DNA of 64,000 nucleotides from Actomonas aquatica (GTDB lineage: Bacteria > Verrucomicrobiota > Verrucomicrobiia > Opitutales > Opitutaceae). The position numbers and the translations under genes were made by a program. Positions 43,653-52,625 of the stretch are shown one piece after another. Within the stretch, counting starts at the first letter, position 1, and each line of letters starts with the position of its first letter. Location: NCBI RefSeq assembly GCF_019679435.2, contig NZ_CP139781.1, positions 4,373,753-4,437,752 of the forward strand. Direction: 5' to 3'. Under the pieces are notes generated by a model. That model was not told where the DNA came from. It saw only the letters and a program-made list of their open reading frames with translations, and ran no database searches.

Positions 43653-44750
43653 CTACAGCAGGTCGAGCTGGGTGCCGCCGGGGGGGCGGAAGGCGGTGGT
43701 GTTGAGCTCGGGGAGGTCGGGGGCGAGGCCGGCGCGGCGGCGGGAGACTTCGAAGAGGTGGTGAATGCTCTCGGCGTGGGGGCCTTCGCCGCGCATGCGG
43801 GTGCGCCATTGGGTGACGTTGAGTTCGCCGCCGCGGATTTCGCGGATGCGTGAGAGCACGCGGTCTTTTTTACCCGGATAGTGGGTGTCGAGCCAGTCGG
43901 TGAAGAGGGTTTTTACGTCGTGGGGCAGGCGCAGGACGATGCGGCTGGCGGAGCGGGCGCCGGCATTGGCGGCGGCTTGGAGGATCGCCGGAATTTCGTG
44001 GTCGGTGAGGCCGGGCACGATGGGGGCGATCATGACACCCACGGGCACGCCGGCGCCGGCGAGTCGGGAAATGGCGTCGAGTCGAGCGGAGGGGCGGGCG
44101 GCGCGGGGTTCGAGGCGGCCAGCGAGGTCGGGGTCGAGGCTCGTCATGGTGATGAGCACGGCGGCGCCGTTCCAGGCGGCGAAGTCGGTGAAGAGGTCGA
44201 GGTCGCGGGTGATCAGGCGGTTTTTGGTGATGAGGGCGACGGGGTTGCGCAGCTCGAGGGCGACCTCGAGGCATTGGCGGGTGAGGCGGAAGTGGCGCTC
44301 GCAGGGTTGGTAGCAGTCGGTCGCACCGCTGAAGGCGACGGGCTCGGGTTGCCAGGAGGGTTTGCTGAGGGCGTCGCGGAGCAGGGCGGGGGCGCGGCGT
44401 TTGACGAGAATTTTGGTCTCAAAATCCAGTCCGCTGCTCCAGCCGAGGTAGTTGTGGTAGGGGCGGGCGAAGCAGTAGGCGCAGCCGTGTTCGCAGCCGC
44501 GGTAGGGGTTGAGACCAAAGGTGTAGGGGACGTCGGGGCTGTCGTTGCGGGAGAGGATGGAGGCCGAGTCGTCGAAGAAAAACTGGGTGCTGGGGGCGGG
44601 GCGTTCGGTGGGATCGTCGCCCCAGTCGGTGGCGGAGGCGGCGGGGTCGAGCTCGACGTGCACGCGCTCAAAGCGACTGGGTGGATTGATCGCGGTGCCG
44701 CGGCCGCGCGTGGTGTGGCGCGGGAGGTGGGCGGCGGACGGATCGGACAT
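43653..44750 (-). CDS. PA0069-type radical SAM protein
   Basis: 365 residues from MSDPSAAH; the longer upstream frame runs through a repeat-bearing spacer and is rejected. The radical SAM cluster is CEHGCAYCF, preceded by LNPYRGC. Further typical pieces are GRGTAINPPSRFE, GATDCYQPCERHFRLTRQ, ALITKNRLITRD and MIAPIVPGLTD. This is the SplB-related PA0069/YgiQ-like group of unknown biochemical function, perhaps nucleic-acid repair. It shares a strand and close spacing with the YedK gene, which is consistent with a DNA-damage role but does not prove it. Confidence 0.87.
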   Translation of the reverse strand: MSDPSAAHLPRHTTRGRGTAINPPSRFERVHVELDPAASATDWGDDPTERPAPSTQFFFDDSASILSRNDSPDVPYTFGLNPYRGCEHGCAYCFARPYHNYLGWSSGLDFETKILVKRRAPALLRDALSKPSWQPEPVAFSGATDCYQPCERHFRLTRQCLEVALELRNPVALITKNRLITRDLDLFTDFAAWNGAAVLITMTSLDPDLAGRLEPRAARPSARLDAISRLAGAGVPVGVMIAPIVPGLTDHEIPAILQAAANAGARSASRIVLRLPHDVKTLFTDWLDTHYPGKKDRVLSRIREIRGGELNVTQWRTRMRGEGPHAESIHHLFEVSRRRAGLAPDLPELNTTAFRPPGGTQLDLL

Positions 44751-44756
44751 GGGGTA

Positions 44757-44797
44757 AGTTGGAAGTAAGACGTAGGAAGTAAGAAGTAAGAAATCCC
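44757..44797. repeat. GAAGTAA-type repeat next to a start codon
   Basis: On the plus strand GGAAGTAAGACGTAGGAAGT is followed by AAGAAGTAAG and AAATCCC. On the minus strand it reads CTTACTTC repeats directly before the radical SAM ATG. Related spacers occur at 62132-62165 and, weaker, 58254-58290. Confidence 0.7.
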
Positions 44798-44868
44798 AGA
44801 CACGTCCTAAGGTGAGAAGCGGGGTTGCGATGGCACTTGGGGCGGGGCACGGTGTCGGCTTTGTCGTG

Positions 44869-46047
44869 ATGCCGAAACGTTTATTGGGTTGTTTTATCCT
44901 GGTGCTGGGGCTGCTGCCGTGCGGAGCGCGGGCGCAGGGGCGTGATGCCGAGGCGGAGCTCAATGAGCTGGTGGCGCTGCAACAAGAGTTGCTGGGGCGG
45001 GCAGCGATGGCGGCTTACCAGGAGGAAGTGGAGTCGCTGCGGCCGCGGTTGCAGTCGCTGGTGTTCGACTACGAGCAATACCTGCGGCGCTATCCGAAGA
45101 AGGCCGAGGGCTATATCGCCTACTCGATGCTGCTGGGCAGCTCGTTGGTGGATGAGCGCGAACGGGCGAAGGCTTTGTTGTTGAAGGCCAACAACCTCGA
45201 TCCGGATCTCGCCATCGTGAAGAACCAGCTGGGGAAGTATCTGGCGGAAGAGGGCAAACCGCTGGAGGCATTGAACTATTTTCTGTCGGCGGTGCAGTTG
45301 GAGCCGGAGCAGGCGCTGTATCATTTCCAGATTGGGCAGCTGCTGGGCGCGGCGCGCGGGGACTTCCTCGCCAGTGGCGAGTGGACGGCGGAGCAGGTCG
45401 ACGCGGCGCTGGTGCATGCCTTGCAGGAGGCGGTGCGGCTGGATCCGGACAATTTCGCGTATGCCTACCGCTTGGCGGAGTCGCACTACGACGTGGCGGA
45501 GCCGGACTGGCCGGAGGCACTGGCGGCGTGGCAGGCCTTGGCGGCGCGAGCGACGGATCCGCTGCAGCAGCAGATGGTGCAACTGCACGAGGCCAACGTG
45601 CTGCTGGCGATGGAGCGGCTGGACGACGCCGAGACGGTTTTGGCGGGAGACTTTGATGCGCCCATGCAGGAGCAGCGGGCGGCGCTGTCGGCGAAGTTGG
45701 AGCGGCTGCGCAATCCGCCGCCGGCCCCGGCCGAAGTGACCGCAGCCGAAGCCGGGGCGGTCGCATCGATGAGCGGCAAACCGGCGGCTAAGACGCCCGC
45801 GCGGCCGCGGGTGGAGGTGCCGACCTTCCAAGCCGGGGAGCTGCAGGGCGTGGAGACGGTGAACAGCGAGGCGGTGGTGGAGCTGGCCCGCGAGCTGCCG
45901 GCTGAGCTGCCGATCGCGCCGCTGGTGGATGACAGTGTGCAGGAGAAGGCGCGGGATGCGAACGCCGCCCTGCGCCCGACGCTCCGGCCGGAAGAGCAGC
46001 CCACTCCGCTCGCGCCGCCCGCTCCAGCTCCGCAACCCCAGCCCTGA
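44869..46047 (+). CDS. Exported tetratricopeptide-repeat protein
   Basis: 392 residues from MPKRLLGC, giving a signal peptide (FILVLGLLPCGARAQG). Three to four TPR-like units lie at residues 70-250: KAEGYIAYSMLLGSSLVDERERAKAL, PDLAIVKNQLGKYLAEEGKPLEALNYFLSAVQLEP, DNFAYAYRLAESHYDVAEPDWPEAL. The C-terminal 110 residues are Pro/Ala/Glu-rich and probably disordered. The rhomboid-like gene begins 56 bases downstream. A scaffold role in the periplasm is likely; no partner can be named. Confidence 0.75.
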   Translation: MPKRLLGCFILVLGLLPCGARAQGRDAEAELNELVALQQELLGRAAMAAYQEEVESLRPRLQSLVFDYEQYLRRYPKKAEGYIAYSMLLGSSLVDERERAKALLLKANNLDPDLAIVKNQLGKYLAEEGKPLEALNYFLSAVQLEPEQALYHFQIGQLLGAARGDFLASGEWTAEQVDAALVHALQEAVRLDPDNFAYAYRLAESHYDVAEPDWPEALAAWQALAARATDPLQQQMVQLHEANVLLAMERLDDAETVLAGDFDAPMQEQRAALSAKLERLRNPPPAPAEVTAAEAGAVASMSGKPAAKTPARPRVEVPTFQAGELQGVETVNSEAVVELARELPAELPIAPLVDDSVQEKARDANAALRPTLRPEEQPTPLAPPAPAPQPQP

Positions 46048-46103
46048 TGCGTGGGTCTTTGATGTTTCCTCACCGCGGGATGCCCGCCTAATTTTGCCGA
46101 TTC

Positions 46104-46886
46104 ATGCCGTCTCCCTTGAACAAGCTTGAGCGTTGGTTGGAGCCCTTCGCGATCCGCAACATCACGCTCTATCTGGTCATCGCGCAGACCTTCATCTTCC
46201 TGTCGCTGGTTTTGCAGCGTTTGGACATGGTCCAGATCGGCTTCATGCCGGCGCTGTTTTTCCAAGGTGAGTGGTGGCGAATCTTCACCTTTGCGGTGAT
46301 GCCGGCGGGCGACGGGATTTTTACGGTTTTCGCGATCTACCTGTTCTACCTCTACGGCAACGCGCTGGAGCACTACTTCGGGCCGCTGCGCTACAACCTC
46401 TTCCTGCTGGTGGGTTACCTGCTGACGGTGGGGCTGGCGTTTCTATCCCCGATGTCGTGGTCGAACAACCTGTTCCTGGGCGGCTCGGTGTTCCTGGCCT
46501 TTGCATTCCTGAATCCGGATTTTGTGCTGCACCTGTTCTTCATTCTGCCGGTGAAAATCAAGTGGTTGGCGTGGTTCACCTGGGGGCTTTACGGCATGCA
46601 GGTGGTGGCGGGTGACATGGGGTCGCGTTTGGCGGTGTTGGCGGCGACAGGGAACTTCTTCCTCTTTTTTGGCCGCGACATCATTGAGCGCATCCGCACG
46701 GGGCGACGTCAGTCGGTGCAGCAGGCCAAGCGCGCCAAACGGAAGGCCGAACTGGCCGCGCCGATGCACACGTGCTCGGTGTGTGGGCGCAACAGCAACG
46801 ACGATGTCGACCTCGGGTTCCGCTACCGCACCGAAGGCGACAAGGAAGTGTGCTACTGCGAAGATCACCTACCGCCGCGGGAGTGA
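46104..46886 (+). CDS. Rhomboid-fold pseudoprotease with C-terminal zinc ribbon
   Basis: 260 residues. Six hydrophobic helices with LYGNALEHYFGPLRYNLFLLVGYLL, which matches the WxFGxxLExxxGxxRF block of rhomboids. The serine loop reads GGSVFLAFAF rather than GxSGA, and the last helix reads AATGNFFLFFG without the catalytic His, so it is probably not a protease. After a basic stretch (RRQSVQQAKRAKRKAE) the tail has CSVCGRN and CYCEDH, a likely zinc ribbon. Such inactive rhomboid relatives usually bind or escort membrane proteins. It follows the TPR gene by 56 bases. Confidence 0.75.
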   Translation: MPSPLNKLERWLEPFAIRNITLYLVIAQTFIFLSLVLQRLDMVQIGFMPALFFQGEWWRIFTFAVMPAGDGIFTVFAIYLFYLYGNALEHYFGPLRYNLFLLVGYLLTVGLAFLSPMSWSNNLFLGGSVFLAFAFLNPDFVLHLFFILPVKIKWLAWFTWGLYGMQVVAGDMGSRLAVLAATGNFFLFFGRDIIERIRTGRRQSVQQAKRAKRKAELAAPMHTCSVCGRNSNDDVDLGFRYRTEGDKEVCYCEDHLPPRE

Positions 46887-46975
46887 GATTTTATTAACAC
46901 CAAGGCAGCAAAGATCGCCAAGCATGAGGGCATCCCAAAGCAGAACATGTTGGGCTCTGACACGCCGTTTCCCCT

Positions 46976-47893
46976 GTGAATAAGAACGCCGCCAAATTGA
47001 TCGCTGAGACGGCTTCCCTGCGCACGCCGGGGGACTGGCTGCGCTGGGCCGAAAAGGCGTATGCGCGGCACGATATCGTGACGGCGCAGGTGGCGGACAA
47101 TGCGCATGACGAGGCGTTGTATCTGATCCTGCGCACGCTGGGGCTGTCGCTGGACAGCAAACCCAAGGTGATGAAGCGGCCGGTGTCGCCGCTGCAGGCG
47201 AAGGCGCTGCAGGAGGTGTTTGTCCGGCGGATTCTGGAGCGGGTGCCGGCGGGCTACCTGACGCAGGAAGCCTGGCTGGGACCGTATCGGTTTTTCTGTG
47301 ACGAGCGCGTGCTGATTCCGCGGAGCTATTTTCTGGAGCTCATTCCGACCCTGGCCGAGCACCTGCCGCCCGGCACGCCGGTGCGCGAGGTGGTGGATGT
47401 GTGCACCGGGTCGGCCTGTCTGGCGATCCTGCTGGCGCACGAGTTTCCCGAGGCGCGGGTGGATGGCGTGGACCTTTCGCCGGAGGCGCTGGAGGTGGCG
47501 AAGATCAACGTGCGCGATCACGGGGTGGGCGACCGGCTCACGCTGTGGCAGAGCGACGTCTTCGATGCGGTGCCGGTGCGCCAATACGATATCCTGCTGA
47601 GCAATCCGCCGTATGAACCGAGCGACCTCTGCGACGACCTGCCGCCGGAGTTTGAGCATGAGCCGCGGCTCGCACTCGATGGAGGGGCGGATGGCTTGGT
47701 GATCATCCGCAAACTGCTGCGGCAGGCGGTGGAGCGGCTGCAGCCGCACGGCATCGTGGTGCTGGAAGTCGGCGAGCTGCGGGAGGCGATGGAGCGGACG
47801 TGGCCGAAGCTGCGCATGGAGTGGCTCGAGACTTTTGATGGCAGTGATTGTTGCTGCCTGATCCATGCACGGGATCTGGCGCGGGGGCTTTGA
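46976..47893 (+). CDS. prmB: PrmB-type protein-glutamine N5-methyltransferase
   Basis: 305 residues. The start is the GTG at 46976 (reading MNKNAAKL); no in-frame ATG lies close by, and no clear ribosome-binding site is visible. The N-terminal helical domain has ILERVPAGYLTQEAWLGPYRFFCDERVLIPRSYFLELI, the PrmB form of the HemK family. The SAM domain has VDVCTGSACLAILLA and the catalytic LLSNPPYEP. PrmB methylates the Gln of ribosomal protein L3. HemK/PrmA relatives differ in the PRSxxxEL segment, so PrmB is favoured. Just upstream is an AACACCAAGGCAGCAAAG-type spacer repeat. Confidence 0.87.
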   Translation: MNKNAAKLIAETASLRTPGDWLRWAEKAYARHDIVTAQVADNAHDEALYLILRTLGLSLDSKPKVMKRPVSPLQAKALQEVFVRRILERVPAGYLTQEAWLGPYRFFCDERVLIPRSYFLELIPTLAEHLPPGTPVREVVDVCTGSACLAILLAHEFPEARVDGVDLSPEALEVAKINVRDHGVGDRLTLWQSDVFDAVPVRQYDILLSNPPYEPSDLCDDLPPEFEHEPRLALDGGADGLVIIRKLLRQAVERLQPHGIVVLEVGELREAMERTWPKLRMEWLETFDGSDCCCLIHARDLARGL

Positions 47894-47954
47894 CGCGTAG
47901 TCGCGTGGGGGGACGTAGTGATCGTGCGTCCGTGGGGTGACTGCCCGCAGGCGG

Positions 47955-47988
47955 GGCCACGCTTTCGCTTTGCTCAAGCGCAGCTACG
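47955..47988 (-). repeat. REP-like repeat, family A, copy 1
   Basis: This 34-base segment is identical to 54194-54227. On the minus strand it begins GTAGCTGCGCTTGAGCAAAG and continues with GCGAAAGCGTGG; CGCTT pairs with AAGCG. GTAG followed by a hairpin is the REP design. Confidence 0.8.
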
Positions 47989-48087
47989 TCGGGCGGCGGA
48001 TCTTCATTTTCTCCAATTGGGTAACTCGTGGAGACTCGGCGCATTCGCGGTTTGAATTACGGGATTTGACCCGCTCTGATCGCGGCC

Positions 48088-48675
48088 ATGCACACCACTC
48101 CGGAGGATGAGGCCATTCTGGCGATCGAGCGTCCGCATCGCGACCTGCAGAAGTATTATGTCGTAGCGTCCTTCGTGTTGGGACCGCTGTTTTTCATCCC
48201 GCTCATCTACGGGCTGATCCGGTTTCAGACCATGCGTTACCGGTTCACCAGCGAGGGCATCTCGATGAGCTGGGGCATCCTCTTTCGGCGCGAGATCATC
48301 ATCCAGTATTCAAGAATTCAGGACATTCACCTGCGGTCCAATGTGGTCGAGCGTTGGCTGGGTCTGGCGCGGGTGTTGGTGCAGACCGCGAGTGGCAGTG
48401 CCAGCGCGGAGATGACGCTGGAGGGGCTCAAGGAATTTGAGGCGGTGCGGGACTTTCTCTACAGCCGCATGCGCGGGGTGAAGGACGACGTGAAGCCGGC
48501 GTCGACGCGGCAACCGCCGCCGATGCCGGGAGACGCGACGGTCGGCGCCGGCGCGAGGGTTGGCGGCGCGGGGGGGAGCGCGGAGCTCACGTTGGCGCTG
48601 CAGGACGTGGCGGCGGAATTGCGCGGGTTGCGGGCCGATCTGGCGCGGGCGCGCGGTGAGGAGGAGCCGTCATGA
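48088..48675 (+). CDS. Bacterial PH-domain membrane protein, first of a pair
   Basis: 195 residues. Two hydrophobic helices near the N-terminus (VVASFVLGPLFFIPLIYGLI) are followed by a bPH2-type domain: MRYRFTSEGISMSWGILFRREIIIQYSRIQDIHLRSNVVERWLGLARVLVQTASG. The C-terminal 60 residues are Pro/Ala/Gly-rich. It resembles YdbS of Bacillus, which works with YdbT. The next gene overlaps by ATGA. Function is unknown here; YdbST are reported to protect against some antimicrobial peptides. Confidence 0.82.
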   Translation: MHTTPEDEAILAIERPHRDLQKYYVVASFVLGPLFFIPLIYGLIRFQTMRYRFTSEGISMSWGILFRREIIIQYSRIQDIHLRSNVVERWLGLARVLVQTASGSASAEMTLEGLKEFEAVRDFLYSRMRGVKDDVKPASTRQPPPMPGDATVGAGARVGGAGGSAELTLALQDVAAELRGLRADLARARGEEEPS

Positions 48676-49685
48676 TGGCGCGGCTCGAAGCGCTGTTGAT
48701 GCGCATCCTGAAGGTGCCGCACGAACCGGCGCCGCCGGCGGGCGCACCGGGATCGTTGCGCGTCTTTCGCGCGGGCAAAAACTACGTGCGGCTGAAGTTT
48801 TTAGGCTGGATGGGCACGCAGGCGGCGGCGGTCTGGGGTATCCTGGTGTCGATCTATTTTATCCGCGAAGTGGAGTATCAGATGCAGCTCGAGCAGGTGG
48901 CGGCCGAGCAGGCGGACGTCATTGGCGATAGCCTCGAGCCCGTGTTGGAAGAAGTGGAGCCGGGGGTCTACGTGACCAAGCAGGCGGGCGAGGAGCTGAG
49001 TCGGGAGGAGGTATTGCGCAAGTTGGCGGGCGATGAAGTGGAGCGCCGGGATATGATCCACCGCCTGTTGGAGCGTTTTGTGCCGGAGGGGGTGTATCAA
49101 CTCGCGCGGCGGACGCCGCCGAAGGTGCTGTTTTGGATCAAGATTGGTGAAGCGATCGGTATCGTGGTGTTTGTGGTGCAGTTCTTCTGGTCGCTCGGCT
49201 CGCTGTGGCTCGAATACACGCAGCGCTGGTATATGGTGACGGATCGCAGTCTGCGGCTGCGGTGGGGCATCATGAAGATCAACGAAACCACCATGAGTTT
49301 TGCCAACCTGCAGCAGGTGACGGTGAAGCAAGGTCCGTTGCAGCGGCTGTTGCGGCTGGCCGATGTGGAGGTGCGTTCGGCGGGGGGGGGCGGCAGCGCG
49401 GAGGAGCAGCAGCAATGGGGCGGTGAATCGATGCACCGCAGTGTCTTTCACGCAGTGGAGAATGCCTCGGAGATTCGCGACCTGATCCTGGAGCGCCTGA
49501 AGCGGTTTCGACAGGCCGGGCTCGGTGAGCCGGATGACCACAATCAGAATGAGGACGACGAACCGGCGGTGGCGGTGGTGGCGACCGAGCATGTCGGCGG
49601 CGATGGCGCGGTGGATGCGGCGACGCTGGTGGCGGCCCGGAGTGTTTTGGCCGAAGTGCGTGCGCTGCGGGAGGCCTTGCGCTAG
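48672..49685 (+). CDS. Bacterial PH-domain membrane protein, second of a pair
   Basis: 337 residues, coupled to the first gene by ATGA. Two separated hydrophobic helices (about 38-58 and 160-178) flank a charged extracytoplasmic region. A bPH2 domain follows: YTQRWYMVTDRSLRLRWGIMKINETTMSFANLQQVTVKQGPLQRLLRLADVEVRSAGG. The C-terminus is acidic then helical (VAARSVLAEVRALREALR). The pair may form a membrane complex. The adenylation-acyltransferase gene starts 12 bases downstream, so all three are probably one operon. Confidence 0.82.
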   Translation: MMARLEALLMRILKVPHEPAPPAGAPGSLRVFRAGKNYVRLKFLGWMGTQAAAVWGILVSIYFIREVEYQMQLEQVAAEQADVIGDSLEPVLEEVEPGVYVTKQAGEELSREEVLRKLAGDEVERRDMIHRLLERFVPEGVYQLARRTPPKVLFWIKIGEAIGIVVFVVQFFWSLGSLWLEYTQRWYMVTDRSLRLRWGIMKINETTMSFANLQQVTVKQGPLQRLLRLADVEVRSAGGGGSAEEQQQWGGESMHRSVFHAVENASEIRDLILERLKRFRQAGLGEPDDHNQNEDDEPAVAVVATEHVGGDGAVDAATLVAARSVLAEVRALREALR

Positions 49686-49697
49686 GTTTCGCGCCGA

Positions 49698-52625
49698 ATG
49701 GAAACAGCGGCGTCGACCCGGTTGTTTGGGAGCATCGAGCGGTTTGGCGCGCGGTTGGCGTTGCTGCGGCCGGGCGGGGAGGCGTGGACGCATGCGGAGT
49801 TGGCGGTCGCGGCGGATCGTTGGGCGGCGTTGCATCTGAGCGGCCCGGACTGCGGGCGGCGTGGTTTGGTGGCGATCGAGATGGCGCCGGAGTTTGAAGC
49901 GATCGTCGCGCTGGTGGGCGCGTGTCGGGCGGGGTGGCCGGTGCTCTTGCTGGGCGAGGGCAAGCTCGCGAGTGAACAGCGCCTGCGGCGGCAGTTTAAA
50001 CCGGAGGTGGAGTGGACGCGGGAGGCGACCGGATGGCGGGTGCGGCGGGACGCTTGGCAGGCGTTGCCACCCGAGCCGGTGAGCCTGCCGGTGGAGCCGC
50101 CGCCGTTGCCGGGGGAGTTGCCGGCGATGGAGCTGGAGTTGGCGGTGAGGGAAGAGGCGCCGGCAGAGCCGCACGAGGAGCTGGCGATGTTGCTCACGAC
50201 CTCGGGCTCGACCGGGGAGCCGAAGCTGGTGCGGCTGTCGACGCGCAATCTGGTGAGCAACGCGATGTCGATCGCGTGGTATTTGGGCATCGAACCGGAC
50301 GAGCGGGCGATCACCTCGCTGCCGCTGCATTACTCGTATGGGCTGTCGGTGTTGACCTCGCACCTGTTGCATGGGGCGGCGCTGGTGCTGTCAGCGCACA
50401 GCGTGAGTGAGCGGGCGTTTTGGGAGGACTTTGAGCTGGGCGGGGCAACGAGTTTCGCCGGCGTGCCGCTGATGTATGAAACGCTGGCGCATCTCGGCAT
50501 GCTGGAGCGGCCGTTATCGGGATTGCGCACGCTGACGCAGGCGGGCGGGCGGCTGGAGCCGGTGTTGGTGAAACGTTTCGCGGACTGGGCGGCGGCGCAG
50601 GGCACGCGGTTTTATGTGATGTATGGGCAGACGGAGGCGGCGCCGCGCATGGCGTTTTTGCCGCCGGAGCAGGTGGCGGCACATCCCGACTGCATCGGGC
50701 AGGCGGTTCCGGGTGGGGAGCTGAGGGTCGAGAATGAGGCGGGCGAGGTGATCGACGAGGATGGCGTGGCGGGAGAGCTGGTTTATCGCGGGCCCAATGT
50801 GATGATGGGTTACGCGACGGCGCGGGCGGATCTGGCGCGGGGAGCGGAGGTGGCCGAGCTGCGCACGGGGGACATCGCGGAGCGCACGCGGGACGGACTG
50901 TGGCGGATCGTGGGGCGGTCGAGTCGGTTTGTGAAAATCGCGGGGTTGCGGGTGTCGTTGGACGGCATTGAAAGCGACCTGCGCGAGGTCGGCGTGCGGG
51001 CGAAGGTGGCGGGCGATGATCGGCGCATCGTGATCGGCGTGGTGGAGCCGGGGGTGCCGCCGGCAGGTTTGGCGGGGGTGTGGTCGCGGCGGTTGGGGGT
51101 GCCGGCGCGGGCGGTGCGGGTGGTGGCCTTGCGCGAGGTGCCGGTGTTGGCCAATGGCAAGACGGACCATGCGGCAATTTTGGCGCGCGGTGGGCCGGTG
51201 GAACAGCCGGGGGCGGATTCGGCGCTGCGGCGGGAGTTGGCGTCGATTCTGGGTCGGGAGCGGCTGGATGATGAGGAGAGTTTTGTGAGTGCCGGCGGGG
51301 ACTCGCTGAATCTGGTGGAAGGGGCGATCGCGGTGGAGCGTTTTTACGGGGAGCGGGTGCCGGGCTGGGAGTGTCTGCCGATGGCGGAGTTGTGTCGGGA
51401 AAATCCGGATACGCTGCCGGAACGCGGACGGGATGATCCGTTGCTGGTGGCGCGGTCGATCGCGCTGTGGCTGGCGATGAGCGCGCACGTGGTGTTCAAG
51501 TTCGACCTGTGGCAGTGGATTCCGAAGACGCTGGTGGCGACGGCGTTTGCGACGCCGTTGCTGTTGGTGGTGTTTGGGTGGGGACTGGCGCGGAAGTTTG
51601 CGCGAGACGGCGTGCGGCTGTGGCCGTGGACGGCGGCGGCGAAGCGTCACGCGGCGGTCGGGGGGCGGTTGCGTTTTCGGGAGGTGAGCCGTTGGTGCTG
51701 GCCGTTGGCGGGCACGTATTACGGGGCGATTGTGATCACGATGTTGGCGCAGGGAGTGGGCGGTGAGATGACGTGGGAGCAGGTCGGGCGGGCGTTGTAT
51801 TTTAACGAGGAAGGCATCTACGCGGGCATCTGGATGACGTATTTCTGGATGGTGTTGGTGGCGCCGTTTTTGGTCTGGCCGGTGAAGCGGTGGGGCGTGT
51901 TGGGGGTCTTGGTGGTGACGGTGCCGCCGTGGTGGGTGTGGCAGGACCTGACGAGGGCCCCGGAGGTGAATTATTTCTGGGGGCACGTGTTTGGCTGGGG
52001 CGGGGTGACCGGGCCGAGCGTGCTGCACGCGACCAGCTTTGTGGTGTTTGGCTTTTTACTGGGCGGGCTGCTGAGCCGCTGGTGGAAGGCGCTACTGGTC
52101 GTGGGCGTGTTGGTTTGGACGGGTTGGCTGTTTAACCAGCATCTGAATCGGCTGGGCTTGGAGACGGTGTGGCAGTTGCTGGCTTACCAGGAATACCGGC
52201 GGCTCACGCATCCGGTTTACATGGCCTTTGGCGCGACCGGGGCGCTGTTGTTCACCAGCATTGGTTGGGTGATGGCGCGGGTGCCGCGCTCGCCGGCGTC
52301 GTTGCGCGACATCTTCTACAGCTTTGGGCGGAGCTCGGTGTTCGCCTACGTATTCGGAAACATAATACTGGTGTTCACGCCGCAGCGGTTCACCGACGCG
52401 GCGGTCCGTCTCGTCGCCACGATGGTCCCGCCGGGGTGGTCGCCGGAGCTCGTCTTCGGGTTGGTTTACGGCGTGGTGTTTCTGCTGGGACTGGCGCTGA
52501 TCACGGACGACGTGACGCGGTGGCGGCCGCGGATGTTTGGGCGGCTGGCGCGGGGCTTGCGGGCGGGCAACCTGTGGCTGATGCGAGTGATCCGTCCGCG
52601 ACGGCGGGCGGCGGTGCGAGGTTAA
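49698..52625 (+). CDS. Adenylation - acyl carrier - acyltransferase-3 fusion protein
   Basis: 975 residues with three parts. Residues 1-490 form an adenylate-forming domain: LTTSGSTGEPK (from about 165), VMYGQTEAAPRM, LRTGDIAERT, SSRFVKIAGLRVSLDGIE and LANGKTDHAAI with the catalytic Lys. Residues about 505-575 are a carrier domain, SAGGDSLNLVEG, with phosphopantetheine Ser 536. From about 580 to 950 there are about ten helices beginning with Arg 586...His 597 (RSIALWLAMSAH), the R-X10-H motif of acyltransferase-3 enzymes such as OafA. It should activate an acyl or aminoacyl group, hold it on the carrier and transfer it across the membrane. Substrates are unknown. Confidence 0.85.
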   Translation: METAASTRLFGSIERFGARLALLRPGGEAWTHAELAVAADRWAALHLSGPDCGRRGLVAIEMAPEFEAIVALVGACRAGWPVLLLGEGKLASEQRLRRQFKPEVEWTREATGWRVRRDAWQALPPEPVSLPVEPPPLPGELPAMELELAVREEAPAEPHEELAMLLTTSGSTGEPKLVRLSTRNLVSNAMSIAWYLGIEPDERAITSLPLHYSYGLSVLTSHLLHGAALVLSAHSVSERAFWEDFELGGATSFAGVPLMYETLAHLGMLERPLSGLRTLTQAGGRLEPVLVKRFADWAAAQGTRFYVMYGQTEAAPRMAFLPPEQVAAHPDCIGQAVPGGELRVENEAGEVIDEDGVAGELVYRGPNVMMGYATARADLARGAEVAELRTGDIAERTRDGLWRIVGRSSRFVKIAGLRVSLDGIESDLREVGVRAKVAGDDRRIVIGVVEPGVPPAGLAGVWSRRLGVPARAVRVVALREVPVLANGKTDHAAILARGGPVEQPGADSALRRELASILGRERLDDEESFVSAGGDSLNLVEGAIAVERFYGERVPGWECLPMAELCRENPDTLPERGRDDPLLVARSIALWLAMSAHVVFKFDLWQWIPKTLVATAFATPLLLVVFGWGLARKFARDGVRLWPWTAAAKRHAAVGGRLRFREVSRWCWPLAGTYYGAIVITMLAQGVGGEMTWEQVGRALYFNEEGIYAGIWMTYFWMVLVAPFLVWPVKRWGVLGVLVVTVPPWWVWQDLTRAPEVNYFWGHVFGWGGVTGPSVLHATSFVVFGFLLGGLLSRWWKALLVVGVLVWTGWLFNQHLNRLGLETVWQLLAYQEYRRLTHPVYMAFGATGALLFTSIGWVMARVPRSPASLRDIFYSFGRSSVFAYVFGNIILVFTPQRFTDAAVRLVATMVPPGWSPELVFGLVYGVVFLLGLALITDDVTRWRPRMFGRLARGLRAGNLWLMRVIRPRRRAAVRG

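Noticed and set aside
46886-46975. AACACCAAGGCAGCAAAG-type stretch before prmB as a repeat copy
   Set aside because: It resembles the CGCAAAG repeat of 42740 only in part; too degenerate to list as a separate repeat.
47894-48087. Possible tRNA or small RNA in the spacer after prmB
   Set aside because: GGTTTGAATTACG resembles a T-loop only loosely, and no cloverleaf or acceptor stem could be formed.
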